Positions 24,423 through 33,434 of a stretch of 64,000 nucleotides of DNA are shown in pieces. Below the pieces are notes generated by a model, which did no database searches, had not been told where the DNA came from, and saw only the letters and a list, made by a program, of their open reading frames with translations. Source of the stretch: Streptomyces sp. R21 (GTDB lineage: Bacteria > Actinomycetota > Actinomycetes > Streptomycetales > Streptomycetaceae); NCBI RefSeq assembly GCF_041051975.1, contig NZ_CP163435.1, positions 7,047,001-7,111,000 on the forward strand. The letters are read 5' to 3'. Made by a program: the position numbers and the translations under genes. How positions within the stretch are numbered: the stretch's first letter is position 1; the number at the start of each line of letters is the position of its first letter.

Positions 24423-27400
24423 ATGGGATCAGAATCAGAAGAGAAGCTGCTCGGCTACCTCAAGCGCCTCACCCTCGACCTGCACCAGGCGCGTGAGCGC
24501 GTGCGCGAGCTGGAGGAGGGCGACCGGGAGCCGATCGCGATCGTCGGCATGGCGTGCCGGTACCCGGGCGGGATCGACTCGCCCGCCGCCCTGTGGCGGC
24601 TGCTGGCCTCGGGCGGGGAGACCGTCGGCGCGTTCCCCCGCGACCGGGGCTGGGACGACGGCCTGTACGACCCCGGCAACGGCGGCCGCAGCCTGACCGG
24701 CTCCGGCGGCTTCCTCTACGACGCGGCGGACTTCGACGCGGGCTTCTTCGGCATCAGCCCGCGCGAGGCCCTGGCCATGGACCCGCAGCAACGGCTGCTC
24801 CTGGAGACCGCCTGGCGGGCCTTCGAGGACGCCGGGATCGATCCGGAGTCGGTGCGCGACACCGAGACCGGCGTGTTCACCGGGCTGTCCTGTCACGACT
24901 ACGGGCTGGGGCGCGGCGACGTGCCCGAGGAGGCCGAGGGCTTCCTGACGACCGGGTCGGTGGGCGGCGTCGCGTCCGGCCGGATCTCGTACACGTTCGG
25001 CCTGCGCGGCCCGGCGATCACCGTGGAGACGGCCTGTTCGTCGTCGCTGGTGGCGCTGCACCTGGCCGTGCAGTCACTGCGCCGCGGCGAGTGCACGATG
25101 GCGCTGGCGGGCGGCGCGACGATCATGTCCACGCCGCAGCTGTTCACCGAGTTCACCCGCATGCAGGGCCTGTCGCCGGACGGCCGCTGCCGCCCCTTCT
25201 CGGCCGCCGCCGACGGCAGTGGGCTCTCCGAGGGCGTGGGCCTGCTGCTGGTGGAACGGCTGTCGGACGCCAGGCGGCTCGGTCACCCCGTGCTGGCCGT
25301 GGTGCGCGGCAGCGCGGTGAACCAGGACGGCGCCAGCAACGGCTTCACCGCGCCGAGCGGTTCCGCGCAACAGCGGGTCATCCGGCAGGCGTTGAAGGAC
25401 GCGCGGCTGTCGCCCGGTGACGTCCAGGTGGTGGAGGCGAGCAGCACCGGCACCCCGCTCGGCGACCCGATCGAGGCGCGTGCCCTGCTGGCCGCCTACG
25501 GGCGTGACCGGGACCTGCCGCTGCGGCTCGGCTCGCTGAAGTCCAACATCGGGCACTCCCAGGCGGCGGCGGGCGTCGCCGGGGTCATGAAGACGGTGCT
25601 GTCGATGCGTCACGGCAGGCTCCCCGCCACCCTGTTCGTGGACGAGCCCACCCCGCACGTCGACTGGGCGGCGGGCGCGGTCGAACTCGTCGCCGAGGAG
25701 ACCGCGTGGCCGGAGACCTCGGGGCGGCCGAAACGCGCCGCGGTGTCCTCGCAGGGCATCAGCGGCACGAACGCGCACGTGATCATCGAAGAGGCTCCGG
25801 TCGTCCTCGGCGAGGTGCCGTCCGGCGAGGAGCTTCAGGCCGCCCGGCAGGATGTGCCACGCGTGTTGGTCCGGCCCGCCGGGCAGGACGAGCCACGCCT
25901 GTTGACCCTGTCGGCCAGGACGCCGGCCGCGCTCGCCGAGCTCACCGCGCGCTACGTCGATCTGCTGGCCGACGGCTCCGACGCCGGGCAGGCCGGTGGT
26001 GACGGCGGTGCCGTCGGCGATCCGCTCGCGGCAATATGCCGCACCACGAGCCTCGGGCGGGCGCACTTCGCGCACCGGCTCACGGCCGTCGCGTCCTCGC
26101 GCGCCGAGCTGCGGGACCTCCTCACCCGGACGCGTCCCGGCGAGGCGCCGCCGCCCGGCGTACGCGTCGGCGCGCGGAGCCCGGAGTCCGGCCGGGGCCC
26201 GGTGTTCCTCTTCACCGGCCGCCCGGATTCGCCGTACGCCGACACGGTCGCCGAACTGGCCGAGGCGGAGCCGGTGTTCCGCCGGGCCCTGGACCTTTGC
26301 GCCCAGTGCGACCAGCGGGCCGATGCGTCCGGTGTCCGGCCCTCGCCGTTCGCCGTCGCGTACGCGCTCGCCGAGCTGTGGCGGTCGTGGGGCGTGGAGC
26401 CCGTCGCCGTCCTCGGCCACGGCATCGGCGAGCTGGTGGCCGCGTGCGTCACGGGCACGATGAGCCTGGAGGACGCGCTGCGGGCGGCGGCAAGGACTCC
26501 AGCAGACGCCGCCGAGCCCGATCGGTTCACCGACGAAATCGCCGGGTTGCTACGGGACGGCCACCGGACCTTCGTGGAGATGGGCCCCGCCTCGCCGCTC
26601 CTCGACCAGGTGCGGACGACCGAGCACACCGCGTTCCTGCCGTCGCTGCGCGCGGGGCAAGAGAGAGGGGACGCCCGGCGCACCCTCCTCGACAGCCTCG
26701 GCGCGCTCTACACCCGAGGCGCCCGCATCGACTGGACCCGCGTGCACGGCGAGCCCGCCGGGGCGCCCGCGTCGCTGCCCGGATACCCGTTCCAGCGCGA
26801 GCGCTACTGGCTCTGGACGGGAGACCCCCGCAGGGAACAAGCACCCGCGCACGGCGGCCCGTTGGTCGCGCAGATACGGCTCGTCGCCGCCGACGGCACG
26901 CCTGTGGCACTCGCGGACGGCGTACGGCTGGAAGCGGCGCCCGGTGCGGTCGGGTTCGCGTCGGGCGGTGTGGGGCTGGAAGCGGCGCCCGGTGCGGTCG
27001 GGTTCGCGTCGGGCGGTGTGGGGCTGGAAGCGGCGCCCGGTGCGGTCGAGTTCGCGTCCGACGGCGTACGGCTGGAAGCGGCGCCCGGTGCGGCCGAGTT
27101 CGCGTTCGACGGCGTTCGCCTCGATGCGCTGTCCGGCACGGTCAACCCCGCGTCCGACGCCGTAGACCCGGAAACGGCAGCAGGTGCGGGCGAGCCCTCC
27201 GCGCCCGGGACCGGCAGCGCGGCCGCGCTGGTGATCGGCATGGTCGGCCGGGCGCGCGGCGCGGCCGTCACCGGCGACGATCTGCACCTGCCGCTGCGGA
27301 GCCTGGGCATCGACTCGCTGATCGCGATGGACATCCGGGGAACCCTCGCCCGGCGGCTGGGCGTCGACCTTCCGCTGCCCGACCTGCTGGACGGCCGGAG

Positions 27401-30400
27401 CGTCACCGAGATCGCGCGGACAGTCGAGGCCCGCGCGACCGGCCACGACGCGCCCGCGGACGAACGACCGCCCCTCGCGGCCCTGCCCGCACCACCCACG
27501 GAACGCCTCGCCGCGAACCCCGCCGCCCGCCACGACGCCTTCCCCCTCACCGACCTCCAACAGGCCTACCTGGTGGGCCGGACCGACGCCTTCGAGCTCG
27601 GCAACGTCTCCACCTCCTTCCTCGTCGAGGTCGACCTGGAGGAGACCGACCTGGGCCGGCTCGCTGCCTCCTTCCGGCTCCTCATCGACCGGCACGACAT
27701 GCTCCGCGCGGTCGTCGCCAGGGACGGGGACGGGCATGGCCCCGGGTACCAGCGGGTGCTCGCCGAGGTCCCCGACTACCGCATCGCCACGGTCGACCTG
27801 CGGACGTGCGACGGCGCCGAACGGGCCCGCCGCCTGGCGGAGATCCACGAGGAGATGCGGAACCAGGTCTTCGACACCGAGGTCTGGCCGCTGTTCGACG
27901 TACGGGCGACCCTGCTCGACGCGCGCACGACCCGGCTGCACCTCAACTTCGACGCGCTGATCGTCGACGGCCGGAGTTCCGGGGTGCTGTTCCGGGAGTG
28001 GGCGCAGACCTACCGCTCCGGGACGCCCGCGGCACCCGCCCCGGCCCTCACCTACCGCGACTACGTGCTCGCCGCCGCCGAATCGGACGCCGCGCCGCGC
28101 GAGAAGTCGCTCGCCTACTGGCAGGCGCGCGTCGCCTCTCTCCCGCCCGCGCCCCGCCTGCCGTTGCGACCGGGACCCGCGCCACGGCGGCCGGTGTTCA
28201 CCCACCGCACGGGCCGCGTCGGGCCCGAGGCATGGCAGCGCTTCAAGGACCACGCGGCCGCCGCGGGCGTCTCGCCCTCGGCCGCCCTGTGCACCGCGTA
28301 CGCACAGGTCCTCGCCGCCTGGAGCGCCTCGCCGCGCTTCACGCTCAACCTGCTGGCGTTCAACCGGCGGCCACTGCACGAGGACGTCGGCCGGGTCGTC
28401 GGAAACCTCAGCGAGACCCTCCTGCTGGAAGTCGACGCCGCCCCCGCCGAGGACTTCACCTCGGGCGCCACGCGGTTGCAGAACCAGTTGCTGAGCGACC
28501 TCGAACACGGGCACGTCAGCGGCGTCGAGGTGCTGCGTGAGCTCAACCGCACCCGGGGCGGCACCGGCCTGGCGGGCATGCCCGTGGTCTTCACCAGCAC
28601 GATCGGCTTCGCGGGACAGGGCGACGGCGCGCTCACGGCACTACGGGCGCTCGGCGCCGGTGGCGGCACGCTCGCGTCCAGCTCCGTACGGACGCCGCAG
28701 GTGTGGCTGGACCACCAGGCCCTGGAGGAGGCCGGGGAACTGGTCCTCAACTGGGACGTGGTGGAGGAGCTGTTCCCCGACGGCGTCGTCGACGGGATGT
28801 GGGACGCCTACCTGGACCTGGTGCGGGACCTGTGCGGCGAGGGGGCGTGGCGTCGCCCGCCGTCCGTGCTCGCGCCGCCGGCCGACCTGGAGATCCGTGC
28901 GGCGGCCAACGCCACGGACGCCCCCGTCCCCTCCGAACTGCTGCACGACGCGTTCCTGCGGCAGGCCGGGATCCGGCCGGACGCGCCCGCCGTCATCACC
29001 GCCGCCCGAACCCTGACCTACGGCGAGGTGGACCGCCGCTCCGACCGGATCGCCCGGTGGCTGCTCGACCAGGGCGCGGGTCCGGGTGTGCTCGTCGGCA
29101 TCGTGATGGACAAGAGCTGGGAGCAGGTCGTCGCGGCCCTGGGCATCCTCAAGTCCGGCGCCGCCTATGTGCCGGTCGACGCCGCCGTGCCCGGCCGCCG
29201 GCTTCGGGTGATCATGGAGACCGCCGGTGTCGAGGTGGTGCTGACCCGGTCGGCGGTCGCGGACGGGCTCGAACTGCCGGACGGAACCCGCGCACTGCAC
29301 GTCGACACGGCATGGGACGACCCCTACCCGAGCCCCCTGCCCCTTTCCCGGGCCGAGCCCGAAGATCTCGCCTACGTCATCTTCACCTCGGGTTCCACCG
29401 GAGTGCCGAAGGGCGTGATGATCGAGCACACCGGTGCGGTCAACACGATCCAGGACATCAACGACCGGTTCGACGTGAGTGCGGACGACCGCGTCCTGGC
29501 CCTGTCCGCGCTCCACTTCGACCTCTCGGTCTACGACGTGTTCGGTCTGCTCGCGGCCGGCGGAGCCGTGGTCCTGCCCGACGCGTCGGCGCAGCGCGAA
29601 CCGGCCGCCTGGCTGGAACTGGTGAACCGGCACCGCGTGACGATCTGGAACAGCGTCCCCGCGCTGATGGACATGTTCGTCGCCCACGTGCGGGCCCTCG
29701 GCGGTCCGCCGTCGCTGCGCGTGGTGATGATGAGCGGTGACTGGATCCCCGTCACCCTCCCCGGAGCCATCGCCTCCGTCGTGCCGAACGCGCGCACCTG
29801 GAGCCTGGGCGGCGCCACCGAGGCGTCCATCTGGTCGATCCAGTACCCGATCACCCGAGTGGACCCCGACCGCACGAGCATCCCGTACGGCAGGCCGATG
29901 CGGAACCAGCGTTTCCATGTGCTGGACGGGGCGCTGCGCCCGCGCCCGATCTGGGTCCCGGGCGATCTGTACATCGCCGGTGCCGGTCTGGCCCGCGGCT
30001 ACCTCGGCGACGAGGCGAAGACCCGCGCGGCGTTCCTGCGCCACCCGGTGACGGGGGAGCGGCTCTACCGGACCGGTGACCTCGGGCGCTGTCTGCCGGA
30101 CGGCGACATCGAGTTCCTGGGGCGCGCGGACCTTCAGGTGAAGATCCAGGGGCATCGGATCGAGCTCGGCGAGATCGAGGCGGCGCTGCTGCGCCTGCCG
30201 GACGTCCGCGCGGCGGCCGCGGTGGCCGAGGGCGAGCGGGGCGGCCCCAGAAGGCTCGTCGCGTACGCCGTGTCGGACACCCCCGAGGAGGAGCTGCGCG
30301 AGGCGCTCGGCCGGGAACTGCCCGGCTACATGGTGCCCGCCCGCATCGTCCTCCTGGACGAGCTGCCGCTGACCGGCAACGGCAAGGTGGACCGCCATCT

Positions 30401-31532
30401 CCTGCCGTCGCCCGAGGAGTCGGCCCCGCGTTCCGGCGCTGCGGTCGCACCGCGCGATGCGACCGAACGGCTCCTCGCCGAGATCTGGGCCGAGTTCTTC
30501 AAGCCCGCAGGCAAGCCCGCAGGCAAGCCCGCCGACAGGCCCGTCGGCATCGGCATCGGCGTCACCGCGAACTTCTTCGACCTCGGCGGCGACTCCATGC
30601 TCGCGGTGCGGATGATGGCCCGGATCCGGCAGCGCACCGGCCGGTCGCTGCCGGTGGCCACGCTGCTCGCCCGGCCGACCGTCGAGTCGCTCGCCGAGGT
30701 GCTGCGCGATCAGCCCGGCGACGAAGGCCGGGCGGCCCTGGTCACGGTCCGGGACGCCGGAACCCAGCCCCCCTTGATCCTCGTCCACCCGGTCGGCGGC
30801 GACGTGCTCTGCTACGCCGGCCTCGGCGCCCTCCTGGACGACGACCAGCCGCTGCACGCCCTCCAGTACCCCGACCAGTACCCAGGCCTCGAACCCGCGC
30901 CGCGGTCCGTGGCCGACCTGGCCGCGCACTACGCCGACGCGATCACCGAACGGTTCCCGGACGGCCCGTACCGGCTCGGCGGCTGGTCCATGGGCGGCGT
31001 GATCGCCCTGGAGACCGGCCGCCTGCTCGCCGGGCGGGGCAAGGCGGTCGAGCTCGTCGCGGCCGTGGACCTGCTCGAACCGCCCGGCCGCGCCGAACCC
31101 GCCTCCGACGCGGCGCTGCTGGCCCGGTTCGCCCGCGACCTGGCCGGGCTGGCGGGCAGCGACTGGAACCCCGGGCCGGCCGAGTTCGAGCCCACCGGCG
31201 GCCGGTCCCCGATCGAGGAACTGCGCACGCGGGCCCGCGCCGCCGCCGTCCTGCCGGACGAGATCGACGCCGCCACCCTGGAACGGCTCGCGGGCCGGTT
31301 CCTGCGCCTGAGCCGCGCCCTGGCCGACCACGAGCCCACCGCGTACCACGGCAGAGTCCGGCTGCTGCGGGCCATGGACGGGGCCACCGCCTCGACCACC
31401 AGGCAGTGGCTGGATCTCCTCGGCGACCGGGCCGAGAGCGTCGACGTGCCCGGCGACCACTACAGCGTCATGCGCCCGCCGAACCTCCAGACGCTGGCAG
31501 CCGAGCTCGGCAAGGCCCTGAACGACCTGTGA
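24423..31532 (+). CDS. Hybrid PKS-NRPS: KS(0)-AT(0)-ACP-Cy-A(Cys)-PCP-TE
   Basis: Protein of 2369 residues. An N-terminal docking coiled coil (EEKLLGYLKRLTLDLHQAR) matches the tail of the preceding PKS. KS at about 34-455 keeps ETACSSS, but the HGTGT histidine is Ser340 (EASSTGT). AT at about 590-800 lacks its middle part, including the YASH/HAFH region, and has GHGIG, Gly667 for the nucleophile Ser. 16-residue tandem repeats follow at 833-912 (degenerate to 928), then ACP (GIDSL, about 940-1005). The cyclisation domain at about 1035-1470 has FPLTDLQQAYLVGR and DALIVDGRSS (DxxxxDxxS). The A domain at about 1500-2000 has FTSGSTG; my manual code DLYNMSLIWK fits cysteine. PCP at about 2010-2095 (GGDSM), and TE with GWSMGG and GDHY. 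There is no Ox or methyltransferase insertion. Expected output: an alkyl-thiazoline carboxylic acid. Confidence 0.95.
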   Translation: MGSESEEKLLGYLKRLTLDLHQARERVRELEEGDREPIAIVGMACRYPGGIDSPAALWRLLASGGETVGAFPRDRGWDDGLYDPGNGGRSLTGSGGFLYDAADFDAGFFGISPREALAMDPQQRLLLETAWRAFEDAGIDPESVRDTETGVFTGLSCHDYGLGRGDVPEEAEGFLTTGSVGGVASGRISYTFGLRGPAITVETACSSSLVALHLAVQSLRRGECTMALAGGATIMSTPQLFTEFTRMQGLSPDGRCRPFSAAADGSGLSEGVGLLLVERLSDARRLGHPVLAVVRGSAVNQDGASNGFTAPSGSAQQRVIRQALKDARLSPGDVQVVEASSTGTPLGDPIEARALLAAYGRDRDLPLRLGSLKSNIGHSQAAAGVAGVMKTVLSMRHGRLPATLFVDEPTPHVDWAAGAVELVAEETAWPETSGRPKRAAVSSQGISGTNAHVIIEEAPVVLGEVPSGEELQAARQDVPRVLVRPAGQDEPRLLTLSARTPAALAELTARYVDLLADGSDAGQAGGDGGAVGDPLAAICRTTSLGRAHFAHRLTAVASSRAELRDLLTRTRPGEAPPPGVRVGARSPESGRGPVFLFTGRPDSPYADTVAELAEAEPVFRRALDLCAQCDQRADASGVRPSPFAVAYALAELWRSWGVEPVAVLGHGIGELVAACVTGTMSLEDALRAAARTPADAAEPDRFTDEIAGLLRDGHRTFVEMGPASPLLDQVRTTEHTAFLPSLRAGQERGDARRTLLDSLGALYTRGARIDWTRVHGEPAGAPASLPGYPFQRERYWLWTGDPRREQAPAHGGPLVAQIRLVAADGTPVALADGVRLEAAPGAVGFASGGVGLEAAPGAVGFASGGVGLEAAPGAVEFASDGVRLEAAPGAAEFAFDGVRLDALSGTVNPASDAVDPETAAGAGEPSAPGTGSAAALVIGMVGRARGAAVTGDDLHLPLRSLGIDSLIAMDIRGTLARRLGVDLPLPDLLDGRSVTEIARTVEARATGHDAPADERPPLAALPAPPTERLAANPAARHDAFPLTDLQQAYLVGRTDAFELGNVSTSFLVEVDLEETDLGRLAASFRLLIDRHDMLRAVVARDGDGHGPGYQRVLAEVPDYRIATVDLRTCDGAERARRLAEIHEEMRNQVFDTEVWPLFDVRATLLDARTTRLHLNFDALIVDGRSSGVLFREWAQTYRSGTPAAPAPALTYRDYVLAAAESDAAPREKSLAYWQARVASLPPAPRLPLRPGPAPRRPVFTHRTGRVGPEAWQRFKDHAAAAGVSPSAALCTAYAQVLAAWSASPRFTLNLLAFNRRPLHEDVGRVVGNLSETLLLEVDAAPAEDFTSGATRLQNQLLSDLEHGHVSGVEVLRELNRTRGGTGLAGMPVVFTSTIGFAGQGDGALTALRALGAGGGTLASSSVRTPQVWLDHQALEEAGELVLNWDVVEELFPDGVVDGMWDAYLDLVRDLCGEGAWRRPPSVLAPPADLEIRAAANATDAPVPSELLHDAFLRQAGIRPDAPAVITAARTLTYGEVDRRSDRIARWLLDQGAGPGVLVGIVMDKSWEQVVAALGILKSGAAYVPVDAAVPGRRLRVIMETAGVEVVLTRSAVADGLELPDGTRALHVDTAWDDPYPSPLPLSRAEPEDLAYVIFTSGSTGVPKGVMIEHTGAVNTIQDINDRFDVSADDRVLALSALHFDLSVYDVFGLLAAGGAVVLPDASAQREPAAWLELVNRHRVTIWNSVPALMDMFVAHVRALGGPPSLRVVMMSGDWIPVTLPGAIASVVPNARTWSLGGATEASIWSIQYPITRVDPDRTSIPYGRPMRNQRFHVLDGALRPRPIWVPGDLYIAGAGLARGYLGDEAKTRAAFLRHPVTGERLYRTGDLGRCLPDGDIEFLGRADLQVKIQGHRIELGEIEAALLRLPDVRAAAAVAEGERGGPRRLVAYAVSDTPEEELREALGRELPGYMVPARIVLLDELPLTGNGKVDRHLLPSPEESAPRSGAAVAPRDATERLLAEIWAEFFKPAGKPAGKPADRPVGIGIGVTANFFDLGGDSMLAVRMMARIRQRTGRSLPVATLLARPTVESLAEVLRDQPGDEGRAALVTVRDAGTQPPLILVHPVGGDVLCYAGLGALLDDDQPLHALQYPDQYPGLEPAPRSVADLAAHYADAITERFPDGPYRLGGWSMGGVIALETGRLLAGRGKAVELVAAVDLLEPPGRAEPASDAALLARFARDLAGLAGSDWNPGPAEFEPTGGRSPIEELRTRARAAAVLPDEIDAATLERLAGRFLRLSRALADHEPTAYHGRVRLLRAMDGATASTTRQWLDLLGDRAESVDVPGDHYSVMRPPNLQTLAAELGKALNDL
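26919..27206 (+). repeat. 48-bp in-frame tandem repeats in PKS-NRPS linker
   Basis: Units start at 26919, 26967, 27015, 27063 and 27111, with a degenerate sixth at 27159. Each encodes 16 residues of the form GVxLEAAPGAVxFASG. Units 2 and 3 are nearly identical in DNA, which indicates recent duplication. The array lies between the broken AT and the ACP. Confidence 0.9.
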
Positions 31533-31573
31533 CCCGAACCAGCCGAACCATCAGCCGATTTGAGGAGGACCGG

Positions 31574-32707
31574 ATGACCGCGATGGACCTGCCGACCCGG
31601 ACCGGGACGACGGGCCGCACCGCCGCGTCGGTCATGGACCGCGTACGGGCGTACGCCTCGACCCTTCCGGCGCGCGCGCCGGAGATCGAGCGGCTGGGCC
31701 GGATTCCCGGTGACGTCCTCGACGGCCTCAAGGCCACCGGGCTGCTGCGCGCCGCCCTGCCGGCGGCGGGGGGCGGTGTCGAGATGACCGTGCCGGAGGT
31801 CACCCGGGCCGTCGAGCTGCTGGCGGAGGGGGACGCCTCGGTCGCCTGGTGCGCGGCCGTCGCGCTGAACGCCGCACTGGCCGTGGTGTCGCTGCCCGCG
31901 GAGGTGTCCGCCGAGCTGTTCCCGGACCCGGACCTGATCACCGTGACGGTGCTGCCGCCGGCCGGGCGGGCGGTCCGGAGCGGCGGCGGCTACCTCCTGT
32001 CGGGCCGTTGGACGTACGGCAGCGGGATCACCCACGCCGACCGAGTGCTGGCCGGGTTCCGGACCCCGGAGGGCGCCCCGAGGATCGCCGTCTTCGACGC
32101 CGTACACGCGCGGGTTCTCGACACCTGGCAGACCACCGGGCTGCGCGGCACCGGCTCCCACGACTTCGAGGTCGCCGATCTGTTCGTGCCGGAACGGCAC
32201 ACGTTCGCGCCTGTGCGGTCCGGCACCCGGCAGGAGCCGCTCCATCTGCGCGCCGACAACCTCGCCCTCAAGATGGCGGGCGTGCCGCTGGGCATCGCCA
32301 GGTCCGCGCTGAACTCCGCCAGGGAGATCCTCGCCGACAGGCGTTCCGCACTGCCCAGGCCGGCTGCCCCGGCCGACCTCGCGCACGCCGAGTCGCTGAT
32401 CGGCGCGGCGGCCGCCTACGTGTACGCCACGCTGGAGGACGCCTGGGCCGCACAGGCGGCGGGCCTCGCACCCGAACGCGGCACGGCCGCGCTGGCCCGC
32501 CAGTTCGCGCACCGGGCCTGCCGGGAGGCGGTCCAACTCCTGTACGACGCCGTGGGGTCGGCCGCGGTCTACACCGAACGCACCCCGCTGGACCGGTGCC
32601 TGCGTGACGTGATCACCGCGGGCCGCCACGTCGCGTCCTCTGAGAAGATCCTCGACGGGGTCGGTGACCTGCGGCTCGGCGGCGAACCGGCCTCGCCCCA
32701 CCTGTGA
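31574..32707 (+). CDS. Acyl-CoA dehydrogenase-like flavoprotein
   Basis: Protein of 377 residues, ATG at 31574 behind GAGGAGG. It has the acyl-CoA dehydrogenase / group D flavin monooxygenase fold: an N-terminal helical part (IPGDVLDGLKATGLLRAALP), a beta domain (YLLSGRWTYGSGITHAD, TTGLRGTGSHDFEVADLFVP) and a C-terminal helical bundle ending DAVGSAAVYTERTPLDRCLRDV, which matches HsaA/pigment hydroxylase-type members more than classical fatty-acid enzymes. It follows the PKS-NRPS by 41 bp and precedes a PPTase by 13 bp, so it belongs to the same operon. With no Ox domain in the PKS-NRPS, it is a candidate for oxidising the thiazoline to a thiazole (inference); hydroxylation is an alternative. 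Confidence 0.85.
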   Translation: MTAMDLPTRTGTTGRTAASVMDRVRAYASTLPARAPEIERLGRIPGDVLDGLKATGLLRAALPAAGGGVEMTVPEVTRAVELLAEGDASVAWCAAVALNAALAVVSLPAEVSAELFPDPDLITVTVLPPAGRAVRSGGGYLLSGRWTYGSGITHADRVLAGFRTPEGAPRIAVFDAVHARVLDTWQTTGLRGTGSHDFEVADLFVPERHTFAPVRSGTRQEPLHLRADNLALKMAGVPLGIARSALNSAREILADRRSALPRPAAPADLAHAESLIGAAAAYVYATLEDAWAAQAAGLAPERGTAALARQFAHRACREAVQLLYDAVGSAAVYTERTPLDRCLRDVITAGRHVASSEKILDGVGDLRLGGEPASPHL

Positions 32708-32720
32708 GAGGACGGAACCG

Positions 32721-33410
32721 GTGATCGATGAGCTGCTCCCCGACTCGGTGGTGGCCGTGGAGGCCTACGGCGACGACGAGACCGACCGGGCCCCGCTCCA
32801 CCCCGAGGAGGAGGAGGTCGTGGCGCGGGCGGTGGACAAGCGCCGCCGCGAGTTCTCCGCGGTGCGCGCCTGTGCTCGTCGCGCCATGGCGAAGCTCGGT
32901 GTGCCGCCGGTTGCCGTGCTGCCCGGCGAACGCGGTGCCCCGCAATGGCCCCAGGGCCTGATCGGCAGCATGACCCACTGCGACGGCTACCGCGCCGCAG
33001 CCCTGGCCCGCGCCGCCGACCTGGCCTCCCTGGGCATCGACGCCGAACCCCACGGCCCACTCCCGGACGGCGTCCTGCCCTCCGTCTCGCTGCCCGTCGA
33101 ACGCGAGCGCCTGACGCTGCTGAGCGCCCGGCAGCCCGCGGTTCACTGGGACCGGCTGCTGTACAGCGCGAAGGAGTCCGTCTACAAGGCCTGGTTTCCG
33201 CTGACCGGCACGTGGCTGGACTTCGGGGAGGCGGACATAGAGATCCACGTGTCGCCCGGATCGGCGTCGCATGGCCGGTTCCGCGCCGAACTCCTCGTTC
33301 CCGGACCGGTCGTGGGTGGGCGCCGCCTCGGACACTTCGAGGGACGGTGGACGGTCGGCCGGGGTCTGGTCGCCACCGCGGTGACGATTCCGCACGTCCG
33401 GTCGCAGTGA
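32721..33410 (+). CDS. Sfp-type 4'-phosphopantetheinyl transferase (copy 1)
   Basis: Protein of 229 residues, GTG at 32721 behind GAGAGGA. It transfers phosphopantetheine from CoA to the serine of ACP and PCP domains. Seen: PLHPEEEEVV, RRREFSAVRACAR, GSMTHCDGYRAA, the magnesium-binding GIDAEP, and AKESVYKAWFPLTGTWLDF (the WxxKESxxK-type motif). It closes the plus-strand operon that begins with the PKS and converges on the FAAL gene. A second PPTase of the same subfamily is encoded at 60.4 kb. Confidence 0.95.
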   Translation: MIDELLPDSVVAVEAYGDDETDRAPLHPEEEEVVARAVDKRRREFSAVRACARRAMAKLGVPPVAVLPGERGAPQWPQGLIGSMTHCDGYRAAALARAADLASLGIDAEPHGPLPDGVLPSVSLPVERERLTLLSARQPAVHWDRLLYSAKESVYKAWFPLTGTWLDFGEADIEIHVSPGSASHGRFRAELLVPGPVVGGRRLGHFEGRWTVGRGLVATAVTIPHVRSQ

Positions 33411-33434
33411 GCCCGGCCGCATCCGCCCGCGTGG

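Noticed and set aside
24423..31532. Frameshift or assembly error as the cause of the broken AT in the PKS-NRPS
   Set aside because: The frame is continuous, with intact domains on both sides. The AT start and the AT end (YPFQRERYW) are both in frame, so the loss is an in-frame deletion plus a Ser-to-Gly change.
31574..32707. The flavoprotein as a fatty-acid beta-oxidation enzyme
   Set aside because: Its sequence resembles group D monooxygenases more than acyl-CoA dehydrogenases, and it is locked into the synthase operon.
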